Notes: generated from the letters alone by a model not told the origin. Counted from the stretch's first letter, positions 1-7,598 are shown. The stretch: 26,267 nucleotides of DNA from Flavobacterium psychrophilum (GCA_945878515.1 CAMCTL010000031.1:1-26267), one strand, 5' to 3'. A program made the numbers and translations.

Positions 1-5
1 GTTCT

Positions 6-1148
6 ATGCCATCTTTTTACATTCGCATTATCATATTATTGTTTTTACTTTCTTTAATCGGATGCAAGAAAAACGACAGCGTTTCTAAAAATAAAATGGA
101 GAATTCCAAGAACTCCATTCAATACTCCAAAGGATTAGAAATCTATAAACATCAAGGTTTTTCCATCCTAAAAATCACGAATCCTTGGCCTGATGCCAAA
201 GAAAATTTTACCTATATTCTTCAAGAAAAAAACGGAATTATTCCCGATAGTTTAAAGCAATTTACAGTTATTCAAATACCTATAAAATCAATTGTTGTGA
301 CTTCTACAACTCATATTCCATCATTGGAATTATTGGGTGTCGAAAATACTTTAATAGGTTTCCCGAATACTGATTATATCTCTTCAGAGAAAACTAGAAA
401 ATTAATTGACATTGGAAAAGTGCAGGAAGTAGGTGTAAATGAAAACCTCAACACGGAAGTTTTAATCGATATGCAACCCGATTTGATTGTGAGTTTTGGT
501 TTGAATGACAGCAATCCCACTTTGGACAATATACAAAAAAGTGGGTTGAAAGTAATGCTCAACGGCGATTGGACCGAGCAATCACCGCTAGGAAAATCCG
601 AATGGATTAAATTTTTTGGTGCATTATACGGATTAGATTCCAAGGCAAATGCAATTTTTTCCGAAATCGAAAAAGAGTACAATTCAACTATGAATTTAGC
701 TAAAAAAGTAACAACTAAACCAAACGTTTTAAGTGGCGCAATGTATCAGAAACAATGGTATGTTCCGCAAGGCGAAAGTTGGGCATCGCTGTTTTTAAAA
801 GAGGCGCAATCTCATTATTTGTGGGCAGAAACTAAAGGAACAGGCAGTTTGTCCGTTCCCTTTGAAGCAGTTCTAGAAAAAGCAAAAAACGCAGAATTCT
901 GGATTGCGCCTGGCGACTTTTCCTCTTTGAAAGAAATGACAGATAGTAATCCGCATTACAATCAGTTTAGTTCTTTTAAGAATAAAAAGGTATATTCGTA
1001 CAGTATTAAAAAAGGGGCAAAAGGCGGAATCCTTTATTTCGAATTGTCTCCAACTCGGCCAGACTTGGTTTTGAAAGATTTAATCAAAATTTTTCATCCG
1101 GAATTATTGCCTGATTATAAACTTTTTTTCTTTCAGAAATTGGAATAA
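6..1148 (+). CDS. ABC transporter substrate-binding lipoprotein (iron-siderophore/cobalamin type)
   Basis: Binds an iron chelate, heme or cobalamin outside the inner membrane and delivers it to the permease encoded next. The N-terminus is a lipoprotein signal: a hydrophobic run followed by the lipobox L-I-G-C with Cys20 as lipidation site. Residues about 90-330 resemble the Peripla_BP_2 (BtuF/FhuD/FecB) fold, with the segment KSIVVTSTTHIPSLELLG and the later DMQPDLIVSFG typical of the family. Length (380 aa) is normal. The ATG lies only 5 bases into the window, but the signal peptide fits well directly after it, so the start is probably correct. It is the first visible gene of an importer operon with the permease (1216-2286) and ATPase (3051-3839). 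The substrate cannot be read from sequence; no riboswitch is visible because upstream DNA is missing. Confidence 0.85.
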   Translation: MPSFYIRIIILLFLLSLIGCKKNDSVSKNKMENSKNSIQYSKGLEIYKHQGFSILKITNPWPDAKENFTYILQEKNGIIPDSLKQFTVIQIPIKSIVVTSTTHIPSLELLGVENTLIGFPNTDYISSEKTRKLIDIGKVQEVGVNENLNTEVLIDMQPDLIVSFGLNDSNPTLDNIQKSGLKVMLNGDWTEQSPLGKSEWIKFFGALYGLDSKANAIFSEIEKEYNSTMNLAKKVTTKPNVLSGAMYQKQWYVPQGESWASLFLKEAQSHYLWAETKGTGSLSVPFEAVLEKAKNAEFWIAPGDFSSLKEMTDSNPHYNQFSSFKNKKVYSYSIKKGAKGGILYFELSPTRPDLVLKDLIKIFHPELLPDYKLFFFQKLE

Positions 1149-1154
1149 AGAAAT

Positions 1155-1238
1155 GCCACCAGGACACGAAGACTCAAAGAAAGTTTAATGTTAAAAATAC
1201 ATCTACAAATAAACTTTGCGACTCTGTGAATTTGTGGC
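1155..1238. repeat. Imperfect palindromic dispersed-type repeat
   Basis: An 84-bp imperfect palindrome. The left arm (1155-1186) begins GCCACCAGGACACGAAGACT and the right arm (1211-1238) ends with TGAATTTGTGGC; the outer GCCAC/GTGGC, an internal CAC/GTG and AAAG/CTTT pair. It has the look of the short palindromes scattered between flavobacterial genes. It fills the gap between the binding-protein gene and the permease and runs into the possible start codons of the permease. Confidence 0.65.
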
Positions 1239-2286
1239 AAAAAAAATAAACAACTTGCTTAACAAAAACCGAAATACCATCTTATTCACCCTTTTGACAT
1301 TGTCACTGCTATTGACATTGCTATTGAATATTTCTTTGGGTTCAATTTCTATTCCCATAAAAGATGTTTTTAACAGTCTGACCGGAGGACATTCAAGCAA
1401 GGAAACTTGGGATTACATCATCGTCAATTATAGATTACCAAAAGCGATTACGGCTATTTTGGTCGGAACCGGATTGTCTATCAGCGGATTATTGATGCAA
1501 ACTTTGTTTAGAAATCCATTGGCTGGACCTGATGTTCTAGGTTTGAGTTCCGGAGCTAGTTTAGGTGTTGCAATAGTAATTTTAGGCAGTTCATTTTTAC
1601 CTTCATTTTTAGCTTCGTTTTTGTTATCATCTTATGGAATTATTTTAGCTTCCAGCTTGGGCAGTTTCTTAGTATTGTTAGCAGTTTTATCGGTTTCTCA
1701 GAGTTTGCGGAACACCATGGCTATTCTTATTGTAGGTTTAATGTTTGGGAGTTTAACCAGCGCTATGGTGGGAACACTTACTTATTTCAGTACCGCAGAA
1801 CAATTGCAAAAATTTACTTTTTGGTCTTTTGGAAATCTCGGCAATTTGTCTTGGTCGTCGATTGTGATTTTATCGGGTTCTATTATTATTGGTTTAGTAC
1901 TAAGTATTTTGAACATCAAGCCTTTGAATACTTTGTTACTCGGAGAAAATTACGCCCGAAGTTTGGGAATGAACTACAAAAGAACACGAATGATTATAAT
2001 TCTTGCCACCAGTATTTTGACAGGAAGCATTACCGCTTTTGCGGGTCCAATTGCTTTTATTGGATTGGCTGTTCCACACATTGCCAAATTGGTTTTTCAA
2101 ACAAGTAATCATACTATTTTATTTTGGAGCACTTTACTTTTTGGAGCGACTATTATGCTAATTTGCGACAGCATATCACAACTTCCTGGATCTGATATTA
2201 CTATGCCAATCAACGCAATAACTTCAATTTTTGGCGCCCCAATTGTGATTTGGTTACTTATTCGAAAACGTAAATTGATGAACTAA
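1216..2286 (+). CDS. FecCD/BtuC-family ABC transporter permease
   Basis: Inner-membrane permease of the importer; two copies would form the channel through which the ATPase drives substrate. The protein is almost wholly hydrophobic, with about ten predicted membrane segments. Family signatures are visible: RNPLAGPDVLGLSSGASLG near residues 96-114, and FAGPIAFIGLAVPHIAK near 275-291, the loop that contacts the ATPase. The start is uncertain: the longest frame begins with TTG at 1216, a GTG lies at 1234 and a TTG at 1255. The first two lie inside the palindromic repeat 1155-1238. The TTG at 1255 gives M-L-N-K-N-R-N, which looks more like related proteins, so the true start may be 1255. Permease and binding protein are separated by 67 bp or more, filled by the repeat. 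Confidence 0.88.
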   Translation: MRLCEFVAKKINNLLNKNRNTILFTLLTLSLLLTLLLNISLGSISIPIKDVFNSLTGGHSSKETWDYIIVNYRLPKAITAILVGTGLSISGLLMQTLFRNPLAGPDVLGLSSGASLGVAIVILGSSFLPSFLASFLLSSYGIILASSLGSFLVLLAVLSVSQSLRNTMAILIVGLMFGSLTSAMVGTLTYFSTAEQLQKFTFWSFGNLGNLSWSSIVILSGSIIIGLVLSILNIKPLNTLLLGENYARSLGMNYKRTRMIIILATSILTGSITAFAGPIAFIGLAVPHIAKLVFQTSNHTILFWSTLLFGATIMLICDSISQLPGSDITMPINAITSIFGAPIVIWLLIRKRKLMN

Positions 2287-2354
2287 TTTTTTTTAAAAGG
2301 ATAAAAATATAGTTTTTTTATTATTTTTAACATTGATGTAATTAAACTTATATC

Positions 2355-3030
2355 TTTTAAACGCATAGAAACATAGTTTTTATAAATAGTAAAAGACGTT
2401 TCACTTTATTTCAGAACATATAGTATATTCAAAAAATCCAAGACCAGAGCGGTAGTGAATTGGCTAAGCAATTAATATATAAAATCTTTTTTCTATGATT
2501 CTATGCGTATAATATTTATAAAATAACACTGCTATGATAACACAAAAATATTTAGATGATTTAACTTATGAAGTAATTGGCTCTGCAATTGAAGTGCATA
2601 AAATAATGGGTAGAGGATTGCTAGAAAGTGTATATCATCAATGTATAAAAGAAGAATTAACACGGCGAAAAATTCAATTTTCTACAGAAATGAAAGTTCC
2701 TCTATTTTATAAAACCAAAGAACTCAAGGTAGATTTTAAATGTGATTTATTTGTTGAGAATTGTCTTGTTGTAGAATTAAAATCTGTAATTCATCCAAAT
2801 CCTATATTTGAAGCCCAACTTATGACTTATATGAAACTTTTAAAAGCTCCAAAAGGAATATTAATTAATTTTAATTGTTTTAATATTTTCAAAGACGGGC
2901 AGAAAACATTTGTAAACGAATATTTTAAAAACTTACCCGAAAAGTAAACTCTTTATCTATGTTTGAAACGAGTTTCAACTATAAACTCTTTTACATATTC
3001 CAAAAAAACTATGTTTCTATGCGTTTAAAA
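2355..3030. repeat. Repeat-bounded insertion carrying the GxxExxY gene
   Basis: The two ends (2355-2381 and 3004-3030) are a perfect 27-bp inverted repeat containing ACGCATAGAAACATAG. A third partial arm, CTATGATTCTATGCGT, lies at 2493-2508 and matches CTATGTTTCTATGCGT at 3009-3024 in direct orientation (15 of 16). So 2355-2508 looks like one complete palindromic repeat, with a core at about 2395-2427 resembling the cores at 5727-5760 and 26093-26125. The protein gene then sits between two direct copies of the right arm. The segment separates two genes of one importer operon. Confidence 0.7.
2534..2947 (+). CDS. GxxExxY family protein (PD-(D/E)XK nuclease-like)
   Basis: A 137-residue protein with the motif that names its family, G28-L-L-E31-S-V-Y34. 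A nuclease-like core follows: D71 in KCDLFVEN, then E81-L-K83 in VVELKS, the D...ExK arrangement of PD-(D/E)XK_3 domains. These residues would bind metal and cut nucleic acid if the fold is active, but the family has no established function that I know of. No signal peptide or membrane segment is present. The gene lies wholly inside the repeat-bounded segment 2355-3030, between permease and ATPase genes that should be adjacent, so it probably arrived with the repeat. Transcription by read-through from the importer operon is likely. Confidence 0.85.
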   Translation: MITQKYLDDLTYEVIGSAIEVHKIMGRGLLESVYHQCIKEELTRRKIQFSTEMKVPLFYKTKELKVDFKCDLFVENCLVVELKSVIHPNPIFEAQLMTYMKLLKAPKGILINFNCFNIFKDGQKTFVNEYFKNLPEK

Positions 3031-3050
3031 TCTTAGCTTGTAAATAAAAA

Positions 3051-3839
3051 ATGAATCAAAAAAACATACTTTCGACTTCTAATTTAAGCATTGGTTACAA
3101 AACAAAGAGCTTGGTAACAACTATTGCGGAAAATCTGAGCTTGAATTTACAGGAAGGAAAACTAATCGCTTTAATTGGTGCGAATGGAATAGGGAAATCC
3201 ACACTTTTAAGAACTTTAACTGGAATACAAAAACCTCTTTCTGGAAAAGTTTTTTTGAATGAAAAGGACATCCACGAATTGGATGCTTTGACCATAGCCC
3301 AAAATTTAAGTGTTGTTTTGACCGAAAAATTACCTCCAAGTAATTTGACTGTTTGGGAACTCATCGCTTTGGGAAGACAACCATATACCAATTGGATTGG
3401 ACGATTAACCGATACTGATATTGCGAAAATCAACGAAGCAATCGCACTCACCCAAATTGGGCATTTGACACAAAAAAAGCATTACGAAATTAGTGATGGA
3501 CAATTGCAAATCGTCTTGATTGCAAGAGCTTTGGCACAAGATACTCCACTGATAATTTTGGACGAACCTACCACTCACTTGGATTTACTCCACAAAGTCG
3601 TGCTTTTTAAACTCTTGAAAAAACTGACCCAAGAAACGGAAAAATGCATTCTTTTTTCGACTCATGATATTGATATGGCGATTCAATTGAGCGACGAAAT
3701 GATCATTATGACACCCGAAAACACTGTGCAAGACCAACCTTGTAATTTGATTCTAAAAGGAAGTTTCAACACTTTGTTCAAAGACGAACATATTGTTTTT
3801 GATAATGAAAAAGGGAAGTTTGTGATAAAAGCCCCCTAA
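3051..3839 (+). CDS. ABC transporter ATP-binding protein (FecE/BtuD type)
   Basis: Cytoplasmic ATPase that powers the importer. All ABC hallmarks are present: Walker A G43-A-N-G-I-G-K-S-T51, signature S148-D-G-Q151 (in place of SGGQ), Walker B LIILDEP ending at D171-E172, and the H-loop H205 in FSTHDID. Length (262 aa) is normal. It completes the lipoprotein/permease/ATPase set, although 764 bp of repeat and the GxxExxY gene separate it from the permease. The last two codons and the TAA stop lie in a C-rich repeat (3832-3852), so the extreme C-terminus (A-P) is repeat-derived. Substrate class is known only as iron-siderophore/heme/cobalamin. Confidence 0.9.
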   Translation: MNQKNILSTSNLSIGYKTKSLVTTIAENLSLNLQEGKLIALIGANGIGKSTLLRTLTGIQKPLSGKVFLNEKDIHELDALTIAQNLSVVLTEKLPPSNLTVWELIALGRQPYTNWIGRLTDTDIAKINEAIALTQIGHLTQKKHYEISDGQLQIVLIARALAQDTPLIILDEPTTHLDLLHKVVLFKLLKKLTQETEKCILFSTHDIDMAIQLSDEMIIMTPENTVQDQPCNLILKGSFNTLFKDEHIVFDNEKGKFVIKAP

Positions 3840-3852
3840 CCCCCGAAGGGGG
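3832..3852. repeat. C/G-rich hairpin repeat supplying the stop codon; possible terminator
   Basis: CCCCCTAA followed by CCCCCGAAGGGGG. The last 13 bases (3840-3852) form a 5-bp G/C hairpin with a 3-base loop; read on the minus strand the loop is of the C(UUCG)G type. The TAA is the stop codon of the ATPase gene. The same motif is, from memory, widespread between flavobacterial genes. It lies between convergent genes and may end transcription from either side, but there is no T-run. Confidence 0.6.
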
Positions 3853-3874
3853 AATTACAACAATCTGCAAACAG

Positions 3875-4330
3875 CTACCTGCAAAGTGAAATCTGCCTCT
3901 TCGCTTCTCCGACTACAAAAGCTACCGAATTGGCTATATTAAAACTTCGAATTAATTTTGACATTGGGATGGTGATATGATTTTCGAATTTAGCCAAAAC
4001 ATCTTCGCTCAAACCGACGCTTTCCTTTCCAAAGACCAACCAATCGCCATCTTGAAACTCGGTTTCATAAATGGATTTTGCTGCATGAGAACTCGTTAAG
4101 AATACACGAGATTTGTCCGGAATTATAGCAATCCATTCTTCTAGATTTTGATATTCGGTTAGATCAAGATGTACCCAATAATCCAATCCGGAACGTTTTA
4201 GGTTTTTATCATTTATAACAAATCCAAAAGGATGAATCAAGTGCAAACGGCTTTCAGTTCCCACGCACAAACGACCAATATTTCCGGTATTGTTGGGGAT
4301 TTCAGGTTCTACAAGGACGATGTTTAACAT
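3875..4330 (-). CDS. trmL: tRNA (cytidine(34)-2'-O)-methyltransferase TrmL
   Basis: Methylates the 2'-hydroxyl of the wobble nucleotide of certain leucine tRNAs using S-adenosylmethionine. It is a small single-domain SPOUT (SpoU) enzyme of 151 residues, the normal size for TrmL/YibK. The three knot motifs are visible: EPEIPNNTGNIGR at residues 8-20, LVFGKESVGL near 98-107 and RSFNIANSVAFVVGEAKRQ near 128-146. It starts at the ATG at 4330 and reads away from the ATPase stop, with the two genes convergent and 35 bp apart. The RluE-like gene upstream is on the same strand, 104 bp away, so the two RNA-modification genes may be co-transcribed. Confidence 0.92.
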   Translation of the reverse strand: MLNIVLVEPEIPNNTGNIGRLCVGTESRLHLIHPFGFVINDKNLKRSGLDYWVHLDLTEYQNLEEWIAIIPDKSRVFLTSSHAAKSIYETEFQDGDWLVFGKESVGLSEDVLAKFENHITIPMSKLIRSFNIANSVAFVVGEAKRQISLCR

Positions 4331-4344
4331 TCTTATTTAAATTT

Positions 4345-4410
4345 GTAATTGATATTTTGATTGATATTGTAATTGCCTTTGGTATTGCCATTGACATTGC
4401 CATTGATATT
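4345..4410. repeat. Degenerate ATTGNN hexamer tandem repeat
   Basis: About ten imperfect copies of a six-base unit ATTGNN; the cleanest part is ATTGCCATTGACATTGCC at about 4384-4401. It occupies most of the gap between trmL and the RluE-like gene. No coding or hairpin potential is evident. Confidence 0.55.
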
Positions 4411-4430
4411 TAAAAATTTATCCACTTCAA

Positions 4431-4453
4431 AAACTCATAACTCATAACTCATA
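4431..4453. repeat. Tandem heptamer at the 3' end of the pseudouridine synthase gene
   Basis: Read on the minus strand, three consecutive copies of ATGAGTT. They encode M-S-Y-E-L and provide the TGA stop. As seven is not a multiple of three, a change in copy number would shift the C-terminal frame. Confidence 0.6.
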
Positions 4454-5004
4454 GCCTCCCTAACTTCCCCAACTTGCAAATCATTCAAATATACGTTTCC
4501 TATCCGGACGCGCACTAATCTTAAAGTAGGAAAACCAACCGCAGCGGTCATTTTCCGAACCTGTCTAAACTTTCCTTCATTAACAGTGATCGAAGCCCAA
4601 GAGGTTGGTCCGTGGCGCTCGTCTCTGATTTTTTTTCCTCTTGTGCCAAAATTAGGTATTTCGTTGATGATAAAAGATTCGCAGGGTTTTGTTATGTATT
4701 TCGTGCCATTAAAACCAATTTCAACTCCATTTTTTATTTTCTCAACTGCTTCCTGAGTGATCAGTCCATCCACTTGAACGTAATATTCTTTGTCCACTTT
4801 TTTGCTTCGGACGATTTCGCTCATTTTGCCATCGGTGGTCAATAAAAGCAAACCTTCCGAATCCTCATCAAGACGACCAATTGCCATTGTGCCTACTGGA
4901 AAATCATATAACTCACCCAAGAGTTTTTTCTTACGCTTCAATTCATAAACAAATTGACTCAAATAACCGTAAGGTTTGTGGAGAATGAAATGGCGGTGGA
5001 TCAT
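4435..5004 (-). CDS. rluE: RsuA/RluE-type rRNA pseudouridine synthase
   Basis: Converts uridine to pseudouridine in rRNA. The catalytic motif is G43-R-L-D46-E-D-S-E-G-L, with D46 as the nucleophile. The C-terminal part carries ITVNEGKFRQVRKM and GFPTLRLVRVRIG, typical of the RsuA/RluB/E/F group. At 189 residues there is no room for an N-terminal S4 domain, and the PTSW segment matches RluE, which modifies U2457 of 23S rRNA in E. coli; site specificity here is inferred. The C-terminus and stop fall in a tandem heptamer (4431-4453). A promoter-like TACCTTTGC (minus strand, 5024-5032) lies 20 bp upstream of the ATG. Confidence 0.85.
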   Translation of the reverse strand: MIHRHFILHKPYGYLSQFVYELKRKKKLLGELYDFPVGTMAIGRLDEDSEGLLLLTTDGKMSEIVRSKKVDKEYYVQVDGLITQEAVEKIKNGVEIGFNGTKYITKPCESFIINEIPNFGTRGKKIRDERHGPTSWASITVNEGKFRQVRKMTAAVGFPTLRLVRVRIGNVYLNDLQVGEVREAMSYEL

Positions 5005-5023
5005 TATGCGTTTGTTTCTTGAA

Positions 5024-5032
5024 GCAAAGGTA
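5024..5032 (-). promoter_or_regulatory. Bacteroidota -7 box for the RluE-like gene
   Basis: Minus strand TACCTTTGC matches the TAnnTTTG box of Bacteroidota promoters, 20 bp upstream of the ATG. No convincing -33 TTTG is present 17-23 bp further upstream. Confidence 0.45.
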
Positions 5033-5172
5033 AATTTGTTTTGGTGAATTTAAAAATGGACTTGCACTTCTATTTCTCCCCACAAACCAAAAGCTTTGTT
5101 AAATGATTCACTTACCACTTTCAAATAGAATACCTTTATAAAAGTTGATACCATTTATCTAAAACAAACACT

Positions 5173-5538
5173 ATGGAAAATAATGATTTAGGTTCAAAAA
5201 AGATGAACAATAAGCAAAATACGCCAGAGGAATTTAGCAATGAAATCCTTCCAGAAAATTATGATCCTACAGCAACAAAACTTGTGGCGGAAGTAGAAAC
5301 CAACAGCAGTGGCGAACAAAAAATAGTACACAGAGCACGAAATGTTGACGCAAACCCTGAACATAACAATAGCGAAGAGAACCAACAACCTAGTTCTAGT
5401 ATAGCCATCTTTTCGGATAAAGTGACCCAAAGAATGATTGAAAACAAAGACCACAATTCGGATATAACGGCGCACCGCTATCCCAATTCGGATCTTGACA
5501 ATCACGACTATCGAGGAAACATCAAGTTAGACGAGTAA
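5173..5538 (+). CDS. Small hydrophilic, probably disordered protein
   Basis: I do not recognise this 121-residue protein. It is rich in Asn, Glu, Asp, Ser and Gln, has almost no hydrophobic clusters, no Cys, no membrane segment and no signal peptide, so it is probably largely disordered and cytoplasmic. It appears to be a real gene: an ATG follows an A-rich leader, TACCTTTA (5131-5138) resembles a -7 box, and a clear intrinsic terminator (5563-5597) follows the stop, making it a single-gene transcript. The flanking genes (RluE-like upstream on the other strand, rmuC downstream after a repeat) give no functional hint. Confidence 0.6.
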   Translation: MENNDLGSKKMNNKQNTPEEFSNEILPENYDPTATKLVAEVETNSSGEQKIVHRARNVDANPEHNNSEENQQPSSSIAIFSDKVTQRMIENKDHNSDITAHRYPNSDLDNHDYRGNIKLDE

Positions 5539-5562
5539 CCTATTTGTTTTTGTCTAGGAAAC

Positions 5563-5597
5563 GCCAATAAGAAAGAAATTTTTTGTTGGCTTTTTTT
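5563..5597 (+). terminator. Intrinsic terminator after the small hydrophilic protein gene
   Basis: GCCAA (5563-5567) pairs with TTGGC (5586-5590); an A-rich and T-rich interior extends the stem, and seven T follow (5591-5597). It lies 25 bp after the stop codon. Confidence 0.75.
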
Positions 5598-5647
5598 GTC
5601 TTTACTAAATATATTCTTAAAATATTATGTAAAAAATTCTGTAATCA

Positions 5648-5828
5648 CCTCAGTTCGATTGCTAATTTTTTCAAACACATAGCGACATAGAATATTAGAG
5701 TTTTTTAGAAAATTTCATTTTTTTCACATAGCTATGGTATCTCAAAATGAAGCGAAGCGTCTTTTTTTAGTTAAAAAAACTATGTTTCTATGTGTTAAAA
5801 TAATTACTCACTAATAATCGAACTCAGG
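5648..5828. repeat. Composite palindromic repeat without a gene
   Basis: The 333-bp gap 5539-5871 holds the terminator and this 181-bp element. Outer arms are CCTCAGTTCGAT (5648-5659) and ATCGAACTCAGG (5817-5828), 11 of 12 paired. Inner arms are AACACATAGCGACATAG (5674-5690) and CTATGTTTCTATGTGTT (5780-5796), 15 of 17 paired. The centre has the palindrome CATAGCTATG (5727-5736) and GAAGCGAAGCG (5749-5759). Inner arms and centre are related to the repeats at 2355-3030 and 26055-26187; the core is in the opposite orientation. Confidence 0.7.
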
Positions 5829-5871
5829 TTAATAATTTCATACTTTTACTTTTTAGAAAAACCATCCTTTT

Positions 5872-7224
5872 ATGTCAACGCTATTTCCGTTTTTATTGGT
5901 ATTTATTATTGCTCTCGCTATTGGGGTTTTCATTGGAAAACTTATTTTTTCTGCACAATCGCAATCCGAAAAAGCTTTGTTGGAAGAAAAACTAAACAAT
6001 CTTAAAGATCAATCTCAGTTAGATAAATCAACGTTAGAAAGACAATTGCAACAAACCCTTCAAGAAAAAGAAGCCATTCGCACCGAAAAAGAAGCTATCA
6101 ATATTCAATTGACCAAGAAGGAAGTCGATTTTGAAAATCTTTGGCAACGCAACAAGGAACAAAAGGAAGAAGTGGAACAGTTACAAGAAAAATTCACCAA
6201 GGAATTCGAGAATTTGGCCAATAAAATATTGGACGAAAAGTCAAGCAAGTTTACCGAACAAAACAAAGAAAATATGAAAAATATCTTGTCGCCATTGCAA
6301 GATAAAATTCAATTATTCGAAAAGAAAGTCGAAGATACACACAAGGAAAGCATCGATTATCATGCGGCTTTGCGCCAACAAATTTTGGGTTTGAAGGAAA
6401 TGAATTTGCAAATGAGCAAAGAAACTTTAAACCTGACCAAGGCTTTAAAAGGCGACAGCAAAATGCAAGGCAACTGGGGCGAGTTGATTCTAGAACGTGT
6501 GCTGGAAAAATCGGGATTGGAAAAAGATCGAGAATATTTTGTGCAACAATCGCACCTAAACATCGAAGGACAACGTGTATTTCCTGATGTGGTCATCAAT
6601 CTTCCTGACGGCAAAAAGATGATTGTCGATTCGAAAGTGTCGCTAACAGCTTATGAAAAATTCATCAACGAGGAAGATGATTCATTAAAAATCAGCTTTT
6701 TGAAAGAACACGTCAATTCGATAAAACGCCACGTAGAACAGTTGGGCGATAAAAATTACCACGATTTATACCAAATAGAAAGCCCTGATTTTGTGTTGTT
6801 GTTTATCCCGATGGAACCCGCATTTGCTTTGGCACTCAACGAAGACACTACTTTATACAACAAAGCTTTCGAAAAAAATATTGTTATTGTTACACCTTCA
6901 ACTCTTTTGGCCACTTTACGCACCATTGATAGTATGTGGACCAATCAAAAACAACAAGAAAATGCCTTTGAAATTGCACGACAAGCAGGCGCTTTGTATG
7001 ATAAATTTGAGGGCTTTGTTGCCGATTTAATTAAAATAGGCAAGAAAATTGACGAAAGTAAAGCCGAATACGGATTTGCAATGAACAAACTCGTTGATGG
7101 CAGTGGCAACTTGATAAAAAGAGTTGAAAATTTGAAGAAAATGGGAGCGAAAACACAAAAATCGCTTCCAGAGAACATATTAATTAGAGCCGGAAAAGAC
7201 GAAAATTTAGAATTAAACTTATAA
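5872..7224 (+). CDS. rmuC: DNA recombination protein RmuC
   Basis: RmuC-family protein, thought to limit recombination between inverted repeats; the family has a nuclease-like fold. The 450 residues show one N-terminal membrane anchor (about 5-25), a long charged coiled coil (about 30-135) and the RmuC domain (about 185-400), with GNWGELILERVLEKSGL, RVFPDVVINLPDGKKMIVDSKVSL and ESPDFVLLFIPMEPAF as recognisable blocks. The start ATG at 5872 is followed at once by the anchor. The next gene begins 5 bp after its stop, so the two form an operon. A promoter must lie in or just after the repeat 5648-5828. Confidence 0.93.
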   Translation: MSTLFPFLLVFIIALAIGVFIGKLIFSAQSQSEKALLEEKLNNLKDQSQLDKSTLERQLQQTLQEKEAIRTEKEAINIQLTKKEVDFENLWQRNKEQKEEVEQLQEKFTKEFENLANKILDEKSSKFTEQNKENMKNILSPLQDKIQLFEKKVEDTHKESIDYHAALRQQILGLKEMNLQMSKETLNLTKALKGDSKMQGNWGELILERVLEKSGLEKDREYFVQQSHLNIEGQRVFPDVVINLPDGKKMIVDSKVSLTAYEKFINEEDDSLKISFLKEHVNSIKRHVEQLGDKNYHDLYQIESPDFVLLFIPMEPAFALALNEDTTLYNKAFEKNIVIVTPSTLLATLRTIDSMWTNQKQQENAFEIARQAGALYDKFEGFVADLIKIGKKIDESKAEYGFAMNKLVDGSGNLIKRVENLKKMGAKTQKSLPENILIRAGKDENLELNL

Positions 7225-7229
7225 ATACT

Positions 7230-7598
7230 ATGAAAAAATTTATTGGAATTACTATCGGAGTTGTATTGCTTTCAGTGGTTGGCTATTTTGCTATTTTATA
7301 CAATGCCACTTATAGCGAAGGCGTTCGCTCTGGCGAATTAATAAAATTTAGCAATAAAGGAATGATTTTCAAAACATACGAAGGAGAATTAAGTCAAGGA
7401 ATTTCTGGGGCACAAATTTTTAAATTTTCGGTGATGGATAACGAAGAACAAGTGATCGCCGACTTAAAAGAAAGAGAAGGAAACTATGTGAAATTGACTT
7501 ATGTAGAGCGATACAGCACTTTTCCTTGGTGGGGCGATACAAAATATTTTATAACAGCGGTAAAAAAGGAAGACTCGCCTTTTAAAATAAAAAAATAG
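7230..7598 (+). CDS. Small membrane-anchored protein of unknown function
   Basis: 122 residues with a single N-terminal hydrophobic helix (about 4-25) and a soluble part of about 95 residues, predicted to face the periplasm. The soluble part contains YSEGVRSGELIKFSNKGMIFKTYEGEL and VKLTYVERYSTFPWWGDTKYFITAV, probably a small beta-rich domain. From memory, similar flavobacterial proteins carry a doubtful '6-phosphogluconate dehydrogenase' label, which nothing here supports. It follows rmuC by 5 bp and is surely co-transcribed with it. Confidence 0.75.
   Translation: MKKFIGITIGVVLLSVVGYFAILYNATYSEGVRSGELIKFSNKGMIFKTYEGELSQGISGAQIFKFSVMDNEEQVIADLKEREGNYVKLTYVERYSTFPWWGDTKYFITAVKKEDSPFKIKK

Noticed and set aside
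2355..3030. Calling the GxxExxY segment an insertion sequence or CRISPR-like array
   Set aside because: No transposase, no regular repeat-spacer pattern and no clear target-site duplication outside the arms.
6..3839. Assigning the importer specifically to cobalamin because CarH needs B12
   Set aside because: The family also transports iron chelates and heme, no cobalamin riboswitch is visible and the genes are far from carH; specificity cannot be read from the sequence.
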